Position numbers and translations under genes: made by a program
Part shown: positions 11,458-22,658 of the stretch, piece by piece
Numbering within the stretch: the stretch's first letter is position 1
Layout: each line of letters begins with the position of its first letter
Notes under the pieces: generated by a model
The model's database searches: none
What the model was told of the DNA's origin: nothing
What the model saw: only the letters and a program-made list of their open reading frames with translations
From: Epiperipatus broadwayi
Taxonomy: Eukaryota > Onychophora > Udeonychophora > Euonychophora > Peripatidae
Reading direction: 5' to 3'
Assembly (NCBI GenBank): GCA_028023455.1
Contig: JAQFVV010000030.1
Location: 6,466,501-6,530,500, forward strand
Length of the DNA: 64,000 bases

Positions 11458-11592
11458 ATATATTGCTTATAATAACTCTTCTTATATACACTTTAATGCA
11501 GTTTTTTTAAAAATAAAACTTCTTTATTTTCCTGACAGTTTCGACTGTCCAGCAGTCTTCATCAGAGCTTTCTCAATTTTCTCTACCTTTCA
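11458..11592 (-). mobile_element. Family A element fragment (HHR-bearing)
   Basis: Minus-strand relative of 223-335. It has the ATATTGCTTATAA end, ATATACACTTTAATGCA, AAAACTTCTTTATTTTCC and then the hammerhead motif. Non-coding. Confidence 0.65.
11529..11571 (-). ncRNA. Hammerhead ribozyme-like motif A2 (core intact)
   Basis: On the minus strand: CTGATGA, one extra A, stem II GACTG/CAGTC (5 perfect pairs, loop CTGGA), GAAAC, then TGTC. ACTGT can form a dimeric stem III with a central U-U. The cleavage triplet is GTC. Stem I has only two clear pairs. All invariant core bases are present. The extra A between A9 and stem II is shared by families A and F. Confidence 0.7.
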
Positions 11593-12075
11593 TTCACTTA
11601 TGATGAAAGACAAATCATAATTTTTGGCTTAAATAGTTTTAATATTGAGTGCAATTTTAAGTAAATAATTAAACTGTGGTATTAAGAAATAATTCATTTA
11701 ACAAGTTAAAAAATAGACTATTTTAACACAGTGATATAACCCATTTAAAGTAAGATAATATAATGTGTTGTTATTCTTACAATTTATAGTGTGGAAGTAA
11801 TATATAACATCCATTTTTATTATTTTGTAACATAACAAAGCTGGAATTTCTTTTACTTAAATATGCTCTATAATATTCTCAAAAATCTATCCCAAAATCA
11901 TAAAACCAATTGTTAAATTCTTTAATTTAAACTGTAGTAAATATTAACCTCACAATTGTTAAAATGGGGTGTAATGTTGATTAAGCATACTATATTTCAT
12001 AAAAAAAAAGTATTTTATAGATGACTTGGACACAACTTTTGTGGTAGAGCTGCAATATTCATTATTTTCAGCGAT
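11593..12075. other. AT-rich stretch, nothing recognised
   Basis: No gene or element supported. Confidence 0.5.
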
Positions 12076-12090
12076 AAGTTATGATTGATG

Positions 12091-12186
12091 GTCAAGCATT
12101 GGTGGCCTAGTGATTAGCGTAGCTACTTTCCAAGCAGCTGGGCCGGGGTTCGATTTCCGGTCAATGCTTTGACATATATATAAAAA
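12091..12186 (+). mobile_element. tRNA-derived SINE, subfamily 2, with target-site duplication
   Basis: It starts GTCAAGCATTGGTGGCCTAG (A box), has CTTTCCAA in the anticodon loop, a B box GGGGTTCGATTTCC, and ends CAATGCTTTGACATATATA plus an A tail. The 5' AGCATTGG and 3' TCAATGCT form an acceptor-like stem. It is flanked by AAGTTATGATTGATG (12076-12090) and AAGTTATGACTGATG (12186-12200), a 15-bp duplication with one change. That indicates LINE-mediated insertion just upstream of an RTE copy. Confidence 0.9.
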
Positions 12187-12292
12187 AGTTATGACTGATG
12201 ACAGAATGCAATGACACACAAGATATAAGTTCCTTCTTTTAAGATGTTCATTAAAATCTAAAGGACTTATGTGATTGCGTATTTTACAGACA

Positions 12293-13086
12293 TTTTGCAA
12301 GAAGTATTTTGTGAATTAAAATAGGAAAGAAATAAAAGGAAATGGAGATTATTTAGGTCATTTAGATTTTGCAGATGATGTATTGTTTTTGCAAATAATA
12401 CTTTATAACTTCAGGAAATGTTGCAAAAGTTATAAGATGAAAGTAGGAAAAAGTAGAATTAAAGGTAAATGTTGAAAAAGCTAAAGTAATGTTCTATGAA
12501 TTTTCTCAAAAAAAAAATAAAAAATAAATAAAGATTGATAATGATGAATTAGAAGAAGTTAACAATAACAAATACCTTAGTCAGATTATTACTACAGATG
12601 GAAATATAATGGACAAAATTAATCATAGAATTAAACTTAGTTGGATTGCTTTTGGTAGAAATAACACTAAAAGGAAATATGCCTATGTGTTTAGTTTATA
12701 ATAAATATATAGAGACTTCAGACCACTCAACAAAGTATGGAAAGATGTCTGTTAGAAGTAACAAGAAGAGATCAAAAATCAAATACATGAGGGAGAAAAC
12801 AAATGGGTATTACTGAGATCATTGAAAGAATTAAGAAACTGAAGTGGAGTTGGGATGGACATATTGCTAGAAGAGATAATAATAGAGGAACATTTTAAAT
12901 CTTAAACTGGATTCCAATAGATTGTAAAAGACCCAGAAAGAGACCACATGTGAGATGGATGGATGAAATAAGAAAGTGTGCATGGATGAGTGGAGAAGAG
13001 AAGCTAAAGATCGGAGAAGATGGATTGAACTTGAAGAGACCTTCCTGCAGTGGATTGATAATGATTGATGACGATGATGATGATAA
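12293..13086 (+). pseudogene. RTE-like non-LTR retrotransposon, 3' end, second copy
   Basis: Parallel to 2090-2951 at the DNA level but more decayed. It includes TTAGATTTTGCAGATGATGT encoding the LDFADD block, a GGAAATATAATGGA block, the GACATATTGC region of WxGHIA and GACCCAGAAAGAGACCAC, and ends in GATGACGATGATGATGATAA. Many stops, frameshifts and an internal deletion (around 12690) are present. Confidence 0.8.
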
Positions 13087-14109
13087 TATATTTGCAGCTC
13101 CTAGTTGATTTGTATTAATCATCTCAAAATTAATCTTTAACTTATTAATTTTCCCCTCTTTTTTTCTAGAATCAGAATGACCATATTTATTTAAAAACAA
13201 CTGCTAATAATAATATGTAAATATATTAACAATCAGTAAACATGTCCAACAATTTTACGTAAGCACTTTGTTTTAATCTTCAGCCCACGTTAAAATGTTG
13301 AGAGATCAAACAGAATAAATAAATAAAAAAACTGCATATCAATATGTCTAATTCTAAAATGTTTAGATAGTAATAAAACCTATAGACCTACTTATGTGTA
13401 TATAATCATACTTACTTTGTGCTATTTTTTGTTTACTGATTTGTTCTTTTTTTTAAATCAGTGATATTCGTTATCAAATGACTGGTAGATTTATTTGATT
13501 TTGGATAAATTAATAAAATTCAAACTATTTTTTCATTACTTTTATAAAGCCGAATTAAAAAATAAATGAGTACATCGTTTGAGATTTTAATTTTCAGCAT
13601 CTTCGCCAAGTCTTGAATAAAAAAAAAGGAAAGAAAATGACATTCTATCATTTATTTTGTCACAGGAAAAGTAAAAACGACGAATTCAATAACTAAGAAG
13701 AGGAAAGGAAGGTGAATTCGTGATAAAAATAAGACTAAAATAAACAGCGCGTGCCTTCAGGCGTTGACTGATGTTATCTGGCCAATAATAGAAGGTCCTG
13801 TTTTCCTGATATATTTTTTTGATGATTATGACTGAGAGAAAGTTTTTATGCGAGTGATTAGCGTGATAATACTGCGCTAAAACGTAAAAAAAAAGAGAGT
13901 AAATAACTTAATCTAGAGGTTGCTTAGGCAACTCTTCTAAAAATAATTTGTGATGGCCCTTAAATAAATACTCCACATTAAAAAAATAAAAAAGACCAAA
14001 AAATAAAAATAAAACTTTTTTATAAATTTTAAATATTTTAATAATAAAAAAAAAATTGTAAAATTGTACAAGAAGTTATTAAATACGTTGAAAGATTAAT
14101 ATATTGTTG
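13087..14109. other. AT-rich stretch, nothing recognised
   Basis: A slightly GC-richer patch at 13740-13800 (AACAGCGCGTGCCTTCAGGC) could be a diverged element. No gene supported. Confidence 0.4.
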
Positions 14110-14350
14110 TACAGAATTTCATCTCAGCGGAGTTGGTTAGATGCTATATTTAGATAGGTGAAACAGATCTAGTCAAAAATGATGTGCTCGGATTAAATTA
14201 GCGTCTGCCAAAGCAACAAGAAGCGACGCCTCTCTAGATTGGGCTTTAAACAGTTTGGGAAGGAATCCATGCCAAAGGAAGGGCTATCCGATGGAACGAT
14301 ATGGGCATCAATATAACATTAACGTTTCTTTAAGGATTCGTAGGATATAA
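14110..14350. other. GC-richer patch of unknown origin
   Basis: About 240 bp with clearly higher G+C than its surroundings. It includes TAGCGTCTGCCAAAGCAACA and AAGGGCTATCCGATGGAACG. Short frames are open for about 45 codons, but I recognise no protein motif. Possibly a remnant of an older element or gene. Confidence 0.35.
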
Positions 14351-16324
14351 ACATAAATACCTATGTCTCATATAGGAAAAGATAACGTAAGTATATAAAG
14401 TTTAATATTTATAAATATTTTACATATTTACAATGCTAACAAAGTTTAAATAAATTCCATCATGGCTGTTCTTTAAAAGTGAAAAAAAGATAACTTTTTT
14501 TAAAAAATAAAAATTATAGGTCAAGTTTATAATAAATTAAAGGAACTGTACTTTTTATCAAATAATATCAAGAGAAAGGAAAAAACAAAAATTTAATACT
14601 AAAAATAAATAAATCTGATATAATTTGGTTTAAAAGTACGCGCGTATACATTAATTTGTTTTTATGTTGTTTTTTATTTTATTTTAAAATTTAAAAAGTA
14701 AAAATAGTTTGTTTTAACCTTTCATTTAAGATTTATTTTAGACAACTAACTAATATGTCAGCAATATTGCATAGTTTCGCAGAAATTGTTGTTTAGTTAG
14801 AAAAACTTTTACATCTTTTTACTTTAATGACAAGTTAGATGATGCGCTAAAGTTTTGGAATACGTAGTCACCGGTATGATAAGCTTGGTCTCATAATTAT
14901 AAGTTGATTTTATTATTCTAAAAGTAATCTCCTATACTTTTATAAACTTGTAATTGCACATTTTATATAAAAATATAGACATATAGTTATTCGTAAATTC
15001 GCCTATAAAATGTATAAATATTTAAATAAAAAAGGTATATACTTTTTCAAAAACATGTAATAAATGTATTGAAAATCATTCTAAAATTTCCTACATGTAT
15101 TGTATATGTATACTGTGCTTGAAAAAATGTATATACACCTGTATTGTTAAATAGATAAGTGTATGTATCATTTGTAATCATTACTTTTCTAAATAGTGGA
15201 AATATAGTTTGTCCAATATATAAAAAAATTTTTGCATATTGATATAAAGGCTTTCATTATGACATAACTTTAAAGTTGAGATGTTAGAATAAATTATGAT
15301 TAAAAATATGGCAAGTGATTAGTAAACTACCATTACTAGATTTTGTGCTTAGTTAGCCAAACCTACATTTGGGCAGAAAACTTTAAAAACAAATAACAAA
15401 GAAAAATATTATCATAGTGTTGATAAACAGAATTTGCTGTGGAGGTGTAAAGAAAATTCTGTTTCTAAAATGTTGTCTTTTTTTCATATTCTACATGTAA
15501 GAATTCATGGTAAATTATACGACAGACATTGTTTGTTGGTTGATTTGATATAAATGTTAGCATACTGATTGAGATATCGATGTTATGATTATATAATATA
15601 TCTAACATCAGTTTCTCTTAATATATACCTTGTGTGTCATTTTAGTTTATATTATGTGTATGATAGTAAAAACTATTGAAACTTATTCTATTCTATTATA
15701 TTATATGCAAGTCACTAGAATAAGATTTATCAAAACTTAGTGCAAAAAGGAAAACTCTAAATTTTTCTCTGTGTCAATAATAATTAGGAACTCAAAATCA
15801 CAAGACTACATATAAAAAATTTGGAACAGCTATTTTCAGCTCAAGTAAAAAAGTGATATGAGAGTTAATAAGAAAATTTTTTAAAAGATTAATTATTTTT
15901 TTATATGCTTAAAAAAAATTCAAGTAAGAAGGCAGTATATATAAGAAAGTTAAAGTAATAAAAAAGTTTAGTAATTAAAGAAGGGGAAACTTTAAGTATA
16001 GAAGGTTTAAATGAAGAAGAAAACATTCAAGTAAAGAAGAAGTTTTCCAAATTAAAATAAAAAAAGGTGAAAGTAAAGAAGATAAAAAAGATTTTATAAT
16101 ATAGTAGATGAAAAGGGAAGGGGGGATAAGATTTATTAACAATGGATATATAGTAATTATGAAGATAGAAAAAGTTAGAAATTATTTTAAGCAATGGTAA
16201 TTCTTCCAGAAAACATATTTCTTCATCATTCTAGTTTACAGAAAATAATGAGCATAATAAATTTTATTTAAGTTAAAAATGAACAGTTTAATACATAGAT
16301 TAAGTTTGAACTACTGATAAAATC
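14351..16324. other. AT-rich stretch with a purine-rich tract
   Basis: About 15900-16135 is unusually purine-rich on the plus strand, with repeated AAGTAAAGAAG-like words. Nothing else is supported. Confidence 0.4.
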
Positions 16325-16503
16325 TGGTCATCATCATAACCATCATCAACCATTACCAATCCACTGCAGGATGAAGGTCTTTCCAAGTTCAAACCATCTC
16401 CGATCTTTAGCTTCTCTTCTCCACATCACTCCTGCATACTTTCTTATTTCATCCATCTCACATGTGGTCTCTTTCTGGGTCTTTTACAATCTCTTGGAAT
16501 CCA
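16325..16503 (-). pseudogene. RTE-like LINE 3' end fragment
   Basis: Minus-strand copy of the last 180 bp of the RTE-like element. It runs from GGATTCCAAGAGATTGTAAA through the GACCCAGAAAGAGACCAC and GAGATGGATG blocks to the ATGATGGTTATGATGATGA tail. It is strongly 5'-truncated. Confidence 0.85.
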
Positions 16504-18088
16504 TCATAAACATAAAAAAAATCCAAGAGAAGTTAATGAAAAAGACCTAGTAATATTTAAAATGATTTTATTTTGTCACGTGATAGCTCAGAGAGAGAGA
16601 GAGAAAGTTTACTACAGGTAGAGATACAGAGCTTAGAAGATATCAGGTACTTTATAATATAAAGCTGAAAAATGTAGACTAGTAAACAATTATTTCATGG
16701 ATTCATTTGAACAAATTTAATTACAACTATTTAAGCAAAATTCAAAATTAAATTTGTAATATTGAAAAATAAAAAAAAAATATCAATTAAATTAAAATTA
16801 TAACATAAAAATTGCAAAATTGCTAACTAGGAAATTAAAAAAAAAACAACTCTAAACATTTTATAAAATAATAAAGCTACAATATCCCCATAAGTCCACA
16901 TTTAAGCAGTATTGAGTGGTCAAATATAAGATTACATATTCTACACATAATCTTTTTCATTAATTGAATATCTTTCATCTTATATTAAAATTTGTGTTAA
17001 ATTTCATTGAGACTTTTCTAACAATCTTTCTAAGGAAGATTTTTATTTATTTATTTATTTATTTATTTTATATCTTCACTGATACTTAAATAAGGCTAAA
17101 ACCTTAGTATATGTGCCTTGAGTGCTTAATTTATTACAAGAGAGACCTCTACAAATCTAAATGCAAGATTCGACTTTATAAAGATAACAGTGGCCAATTC
17201 TTATCTTCAACCTATTTTTCAATATATATATATATAGGCAAATCTAAAGCATTATGATTTGGGAGCATGAAGCTAATAAATTCTTCACTGATTATGTCCA
17301 CTATTTCTGTTAAACATTAACCATCACAAAATCTTTCGATTTACGAGTTAATAGTCAGATCTTAAATTTAGAAATATTTTGAATCAATTTAAAGTTATAA
17401 ATATTAATTCTTATTAACTGCAATGTTAGCATGTAATACTTAAATAAGACTAAAACCTTAATACATGCACCTTGGGTGCTTAATTTATTACACAATGTTA
17501 TTCTATTAGCCTTGCTTTCTTATATTTGTTTCCCCTCAATATTTATTACTAATATTTATAATGATTGACAGCAATATAGAATAATGTTATTGATTTTATC
17601 AATGATAAAATATTAAACTATTATTGTCTCATATTAATAATTTAATAATTAGACAAAATGTCATTCCTATTATCATCAGGAGTCAGAGTTACCTTAAATA
17701 TATTATAGAATGGTTGCATTTTTCAAGAATTCAAAGGAAGGCTAAAAAGGGTGATCCGGGGCATGCCATTCTATCACTACCCCAAACTATATAGAGCTTG
17801 ATGGTACCTAATAATAATAACAACAATATTAATATTTTTTATTAAATAATTAAAACATATGCAAAATATTATTGCTGATATACCAGTCTTAATCGCTACT
17901 TAATTAATGTAAGAAAGATTAAAATTTTAAATAAAATACTCATTTTTTTTTTATTATTTTAAATATACTGTAAAATAACATAATGATAATTTTTTTAAAG
18001 AACGCATTTATAAACAATAGTAATTTGATTACACATAACAACAACAACAACATTGTAATAAAGAGATTTAAGAGATGAATTATTAAAC
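16504..18088. other. AT-rich stretch with small repeats
   Basis: Holds a (TTTA)n microsatellite at 17039-17070, a (TA)n run at 17223-17236, and a 55-bp direct repeat at 17083-17138 and 17437-17492 (CTTAAATAAG, CTAAAACCTTA, CTTAATTTATTACA). A slightly GC-richer segment lies at 17735-17810. No gene is supported. Confidence 0.5.
17039..17070. repeat. (TTTA)n microsatellite
   Basis: Seven near-perfect TTTA units. Confidence 0.9.
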
Positions 18089-18100
18089 AAGACTTAATTT

Positions 18101-18196
18101 TTTTTCCTCATATGTCATAGTATCGGCCGGGAAGTGAACCCGAGACAATTGCTTGTAAGGCGGCTGCGCTAACCTCTCAACCACCAATGCTTGACA
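18101..18196 (-). mobile_element. tRNA-derived SINE, subfamily 1, with target-site duplication
   Basis: On the minus strand the order is TCAAGCATTGGTGGTTGAGA, GCCGCCTTACAAGCA (anticodon arm), CGGGTTCACTTCCCGGCCGA and TATGACATATGAGG plus A tail. It is flanked by AAGACTTAATTTT at 18089 and again at 18199. The open frame spanning it (18083-18265) is a by-product. Confidence 0.9.
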
Positions 18197-18211
18197 ATAA
18201 GACTTAATTTT

Positions 18212-19534
18212 AAGAATGGAATATGCATATTTAGCAGTTTCAGAAACATAAAGTGTATTTTTCACTTGTAATATAATATATATGAAAAAGAAAACTCCAG
18301 AAAAGCTAAAAAAACCTAAATATAATGAAAAAAAAAAAGATTATTATTAATAATAAAAAGAAATAATATTAAAAAAAAATTTAAAGGTTTTTTTTTTTTT
18401 TAATGAAAATCATACTTTTATAAGCCAAGGCATAACATGTTTGAAATTTTAATAAGAAAATTTATTTAGAAAATGTAATTAAATTTCAGGCATAATTTAC
18501 TGAAGTAAATGTGATTTTAGATTTGTAAATAAATATCACATAAGAAAAAACTGTATAGTAGCTGAAATGTTTAAATAAAAGATTATTAGTAATGGACTTT
18601 TTATTTGTAAAATGTTATCAGATCTCAGATCAAGCCTCTATGTTTTTATTACATATTAATCCATCGTATAAAATTATAATTGGATTATATCTAGTCAAAA
18701 GAGCTAGCAGGAGTTTAAAGACACCTTTTTTATTTAGATCAATTATATTAGCAAATAAAACAATTCAAAGAATATTATTAATATGAATTTGAAATTGATT
18801 GACTTAATTTGTCATGCTGAAAACTACAGTGGACCCATGAATTATACTATATTTTACTACAAGACTTCATTTATACACTCTCCAAAAAAAATGCAAACAA
18901 AAAATCCAATGAATTTCCCAAATTTTATGACATTTAAGCAACCATTTTTTCTTATCTGAGTGCTGTGGGTAATCGTGTTTTTTTTTAAAAGTAAAACTTG
19001 TAAATAAATTTTACAATACGACAGTAGCCATTTTTCTGTATCAGAGTAAATATATTTTATTTTTCCTTTATTATCATTTATGTATTTGGTGTGCTGTATT
19101 TTGCATCATAAAATATGTTATGAATATAATGCTAAAAGTTTTACAAAATTTTAGGACATATTAAAGTTGATACTGACTTATGAACATCAGAACAATCTTA
19201 ATTTCTTGTTAACAAGGTAACTAAAATGTTTTTATAAGAGAAAAAAATTATTGACAAAAAAAAAGGAATACCCCCCAGAGCACATTTAATAGTAATGAAA
19301 GAATAAAAATATAGTAGTTTTTTTTAATATTATTGTTTCAGTGAATGCCTGAGTAAGCACACACTCAGTAATATATGTGGTACTATAAAATTGCAGTTCA
19401 ATAAAAAATATTATTATAATATAATTAATGTTTATCAACAATATATGAGTTATTATATGCTATAAATATTTGTGCACAAGGAGATTTGAAACAAAATACA
19501 GCATAAAAAATAATGATCTGTGCTAATTGCTCTA
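18212..19534. other. AT-rich stretch, nothing recognised
   Basis: No gene or element supported; short open frames look random. Confidence 0.5.
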
Positions 19535-19601
19535 ATGAGCTTATTGATGAATGCCAACAAGTGAAAGCATTTAAAAATCTCTATCTAGAAACCACACCCT
19601 A

Positions 19602-19645
19602 ACCTCAGACCAATGGTTTCATGCTTTGGCACTCTTCAGTGAGGC
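19602..19645 (-). ncRNA. Hammerhead ribozyme motif B2a (best-formed copy)
   Basis: On the minus strand: stem I CCTCA pairs perfectly with TGAGG after the cleavage site. CTGAAGA is followed by stem II GTGC/GCAT with loop CAAA, then GAAA. Stem III is ACC/GGT with loop ATT, so it can close within one molecule. The cleavage triplet is GTC, between 19608 and 19607. Every invariant core base is present (C3 T4 G5 A6 N7 G8 A9, G12 A13 A14, A15.1, T16.1, C17). Confidence 0.8.
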
Positions 19646-19973
19646 ACCAGGTTGTTTGTTAGAGGAATTAGCATAGCTCATTATTTTTATTTACAAGCTT
19701 AAAAAAAGATTAGGTCATGTGATATATGACTTTAATTTTTATTGACTATTTATAGTTTTTTACTTCAAGTCTTAAGCAATGTTATATTGATAAGGCTATT
19801 AATATATGGTTTAGCTGAAGATCTCTCAGCCCCATATAGCTGTTTGAGTTGGATAGGTGAATTTGAAGACATGTAGGTATCTGAAATTTTCAGATTTTCC
19901 ACTCAATAGATAACTTTTAGATAAGTGCTGGCTTTGGGTTGGTTTAGATCTAGTGTCTGAAACTATCCTAGAG

Positions 19974-20015
19974 CCTCACTGAGGAGTGCCAAAGCATGAA
20001 AACATTGGTCTGAGG
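19974..20015 (+). ncRNA. Hammerhead ribozyme-like motif B2b
   Basis: CCTCA (19974-19978) pairs with TGAGG (20011-20015). CTGAGGA, stem II GTGC/GCAT and GAAA follow. Position 15.2 is A instead of C, which weakens stem III (ACA facing GGT). Cleavage base C20010. Confidence 0.75.
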
Positions 20016-20170
20016 TTATGGTGTGGTTTCTAGATAGAAAATTTTAAATGCTTTCTCTTGCTGGAATTTATCAATAAGCTTGTAGAGAAATTAACCCAGA
20101 TCATTATTTTTTTATTTACAAGCTTAAAAAAAGATTAAGTCATGTGATATATGCTTTAATTTTTATTGAA

Positions 20171-20644
20171 AATAAAGCATGATTTGTAAATCCATTGTAT
20201 TTCCCAATGTAAAAATTTCAGAATATTTTGTTAATATTGGGGGAAAACTTATATTGAGTTATTTCAAAAATTTATCAAAATGCCATGTTATTTTTAAAAT
20301 TATTGAAAACTTAAAAAATTCAAGGCTGAAAAAAATAATTCAATTTTACTAATTATTTTCAAAAAAATTTAGATTTTTTTTAATCTAGGGAATTAAATAT
20401 CCAGATAAATGTGCATTCTAAAAACTATCTATAATTTATGGATATTACTGTTTAATAATCTCAGACAAACTGCAACCAACAATTTGTGAATTAAATTTAG
20501 CCATTTTAAAAATAGGCGTTAAAGAGTAAATATAAACAAAGGTAATATTTAATATGTTTATATTGCTTAAAAGCATTGAGTGAATAGGAAGTTAGTATGA
20601 GAAGGTGAATGGTATGAAAAAAATGAATATAAAAATGAAATATT
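20171..20644. other. AT-rich stretch, nothing recognised
   Basis: No gene or element supported. Confidence 0.5.
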
Positions 20645-20695
20645 ATCTAATGAGCATGCTAATAGCTCTTAACAAGCTTTTCAGAATATCCCTAT

Positions 20696-20733
20696 CCTTG
20701 ACCGGTTTCTAACTTCTGACTTCCTCAGTGAGA
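20696..20733 (-). ncRNA. Hammerhead ribozyme-like motif B3a
   Basis: CTGAGGA and GAAAC are intact and stem III ACCGGT is a perfect palindrome followed by C17. Stem II is poorly paired and stem I starts with a mismatch. Partly decayed. Confidence 0.55.
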
Positions 20734-21056
20734 TGCTAAGATATTCAAGCATTAGATTTAAAATACCAGGTTAAGCCCAGAACTTTATTTAATGGTTAAC
20801 TATTAAGTAGAAACTCTGAAATTTTTAGTTATAAACCCAGATATCTAACTTAAATAACCATATGGGACTGTACTAAGTTCAGATACACCATATATTAATA
20901 GCTTTAGCAATATAAAATAACCAAAGCCTTAATAGCAAAAAACATAATTGCAAAGAAATCAAGTCATATATCACATGACTTAATTTAACAAGCTTATATT
21001 ACAAATGTTATCTAATGCTTGCCAATAGCTCTTAACAGCTTTTCAGAATACCCCCA

Positions 21057-21093
21057 ACCCCAGACCAGTTTCTGCTTCTGACTTTCTCAGTGA
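21057..21093 (-). ncRNA. Hammerhead ribozyme-like motif B3b (decayed)
   Basis: Reads CTGAGAA (G8 lost), then GAAACTGGTC and TGGGG. Stem II is imperfect. Confidence 0.5.
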
Positions 21094-21391
21094 TTTCTTT
21101 ACAAAAATAAAATAATAAGTAATACAGAGCACATTTCTAATAAGTTTAGTCTTGTATTAAAAAAAAAAAACATTTAGTGTTTCCTTTATGACATTTATTT
21201 AAAATAACAAAGTGTTGATCAATTTCAAAAAAACACAAACGAATGTAAATAAATAAAAAAAAGTTAAGCCCAAATTGGTGTTATTATTTTTGTAAATAAT
21301 CAAAAAACATAAATAAAGAAGAAATGAATATGCAAAAAAAAAAATAATAATTATTAGACTAAACAATTTTTAATGGGATATTAATTGAAAT

Positions 21392-21584
21392 CTTAAACTG
21401 GATTCCAAGAGATTGTAAAAGACCCAAAAAGAGATCACACGTGAGATGGATGGATGAAATAAGAAAGTATGCAGGGGTGTTATGGAGAAGAGAAGCTAAA
21501 GATCGGAGAAGATGGATTAAACTTGGAGAGACCTTCATCCTGTAGTGGATTGATAATGGTTAACGACGATGATGATGATGATTA
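21392..21584 (+). pseudogene. RTE-like LINE 3' end fragment
   Basis: Last 190 bp of the RTE-like element. It has TGGATTCCAAGAGATTGTAA, AAAGACCCAAAAAGAGATCA, GAGATGGATGGATGAAATAA and a GACGATGATGATGATGATTA tail. Confidence 0.85.
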
Positions 21585-21952
21585 AGAATTAAACACCACC
21601 AGAAATGATTTTATATAGTATGGATGAAATGATCAAGAAGTTTATTGGACCATTATGAAAAAGAATTTATACTTTACATTTATTTTTTTATCTAAAAAAA
21701 TTAAAAACTTTAGTATTCTTTTTTACTAGTATGTTTATTAAAGGTTAATTTTTTTTTTCTATTTTTTAAAAAGTTAATTTCAATTTCATCACTATTAAAT
21801 TTTGCTCCAAATGAAGGTCATAATTTAGTTGCTTGTAGCAGATACATGATATTCTGTATTATTCCTATACTTAATTTAAATCAATATATATATAATTAAA
21901 AGATTTTATCACCTGGGGTTTTTTATTTATTTATTTTTTCATCTTTTTCTTT
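21585..21952. other. AT-rich stretch, nothing recognised
   Basis: No gene or element supported. Confidence 0.5.
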
Positions 21953-21966
21953 TAAATCATGTATAT

Positions 21967-22063
21967 ATATTTTTTTATATGTCAAATGCGTTGACCGGGA
22001 AGCGAACCCCGGCAAGCTGCTTGGAAGGCAGCTATGCTAACCACCAGGCCACCAACGCTTGAC
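21967..22063 (-). mobile_element. tRNA-derived SINE, subfamily 2, with target-site duplication
   Basis: On the minus strand it begins GTCAAGCGTTGGTGGCCTGG. The anticodon arm is GCTGC/GCAGC around CTTCCAA (TCC in the anticodon position), with one unpaired base. The B box is GGGGTTCGCTTCCC and the end is TTGACATAT plus an A-rich tail. TAAATCATGTATAT is duplicated at 21953-21966 and 22064-22077. Confidence 0.9.
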
Positions 22064-22405
22064 TAAATCATGTATATTTTTTATTAATGCAATGCCAGTC
22101 TCTCTACAAAAAAGTATGAACTTTTTGCTACTCCCATTTCTTATTCCCCAGTCAACATTTTCTAAAACCTTATTTTTTTTTTTTACTATTATTACTGCAT
22201 ATTGTATAACTATTTTAAAACGTATAAAATATTTTTTTGATTTTTTATTCTAAGCTGTTATATTTGAACAGAATATACTGTTTAGTATATATAATATTTG
22301 TATGTGATATATAGATGACAACAGCTAGATTATATCATATAATACTAAATCATCCATGCACTTTACTACTGTTACACAATGCTTTATTTACCACCCTATT
22401 TTACA

Positions 22406-22446
22406 GTTTACAGTTTTGATTGCCGCAGCAATTTTCTTCAGAACTT
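22406..22446 (-). ncRNA. Hammerhead ribozyme-like motif F1 (decayed)
   Basis: CTGAAGA, an extra A, an AATTGC/GCAATC stem II and AAAA in place of GAAA (G12 lost), then CTGT. Confidence 0.55.
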
Positions 22447-22617
22447 TATATCTCCTAACTTCAACTGCTAAATTCCTTTCCAGTATTTCTTCATCTTTTT
22501 CAAGAAGTATAATAACTAATCTTTCTTATTGCATTGCCAAATGTATATCATATAATACTAAATCATCCATGCACTTTACTTCTGTTTCTCAATGCTTTAT
22601 TTACCACCCTCTTTTAC

Positions 22618-22658
22618 AGTTTACAGTTTCGATTGCCCCAGCAATCTTCTTCAGAACT
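22618..22658 (-). ncRNA. Hammerhead ribozyme motif F2 (core intact)
   Basis: On the minus strand: AGTT, CTGAAGA, an extra A, stem II GATTGC/GCAATC (6 pairs, loop TGGG) and GAAA. Then comes ACTGT (dimeric stem III as in family A), A at position 17, and AACT, which pairs with AGTT as stem I. Confidence 0.7.

Larger units (their letters stand above)
19535..20170. mobile_element. Family B units, head-to-head pair
   Basis: 19535-19655 is a minus-strand B fragment with its hammerhead. From about 19655 a plus-strand unit begins (GGTCATGTGATATATGACTT at 19713). It runs through the TCTGAAATTTTCAGA block and a second hammerhead to the AGGTCATGTGATAT-like end near 20150. Both HHRs share the GTGC/GCAT stem II variant, so the two copies are closely related. 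Confidence 0.7.
20645..21100 (-). mobile_element. Family B units in tandem (minus strand)
   Basis: One full unit (20645-20990) and the 3' part of the next (20990-21100), each with a hammerhead about 360 bp apart. The shared blocks AGCATGCTAATAGCTCT, CTTAATAGC and AAGTCATATATCACATGACTT are present. The second unit breaks off inside the motif at about 21095. Confidence 0.7.

Noticed and set aside
14110-14350. Possible retroelement protein fragment
   Set aside because: GC-richer and briefly open, but no conserved block could be identified; listed only as an unknown patch.
12091-22063. Functional tRNA genes
   Set aside because: The tRNA-like segments carry A-rich tails, target-site duplications and many mismatches, and occur in nine dispersed copies: SINEs.
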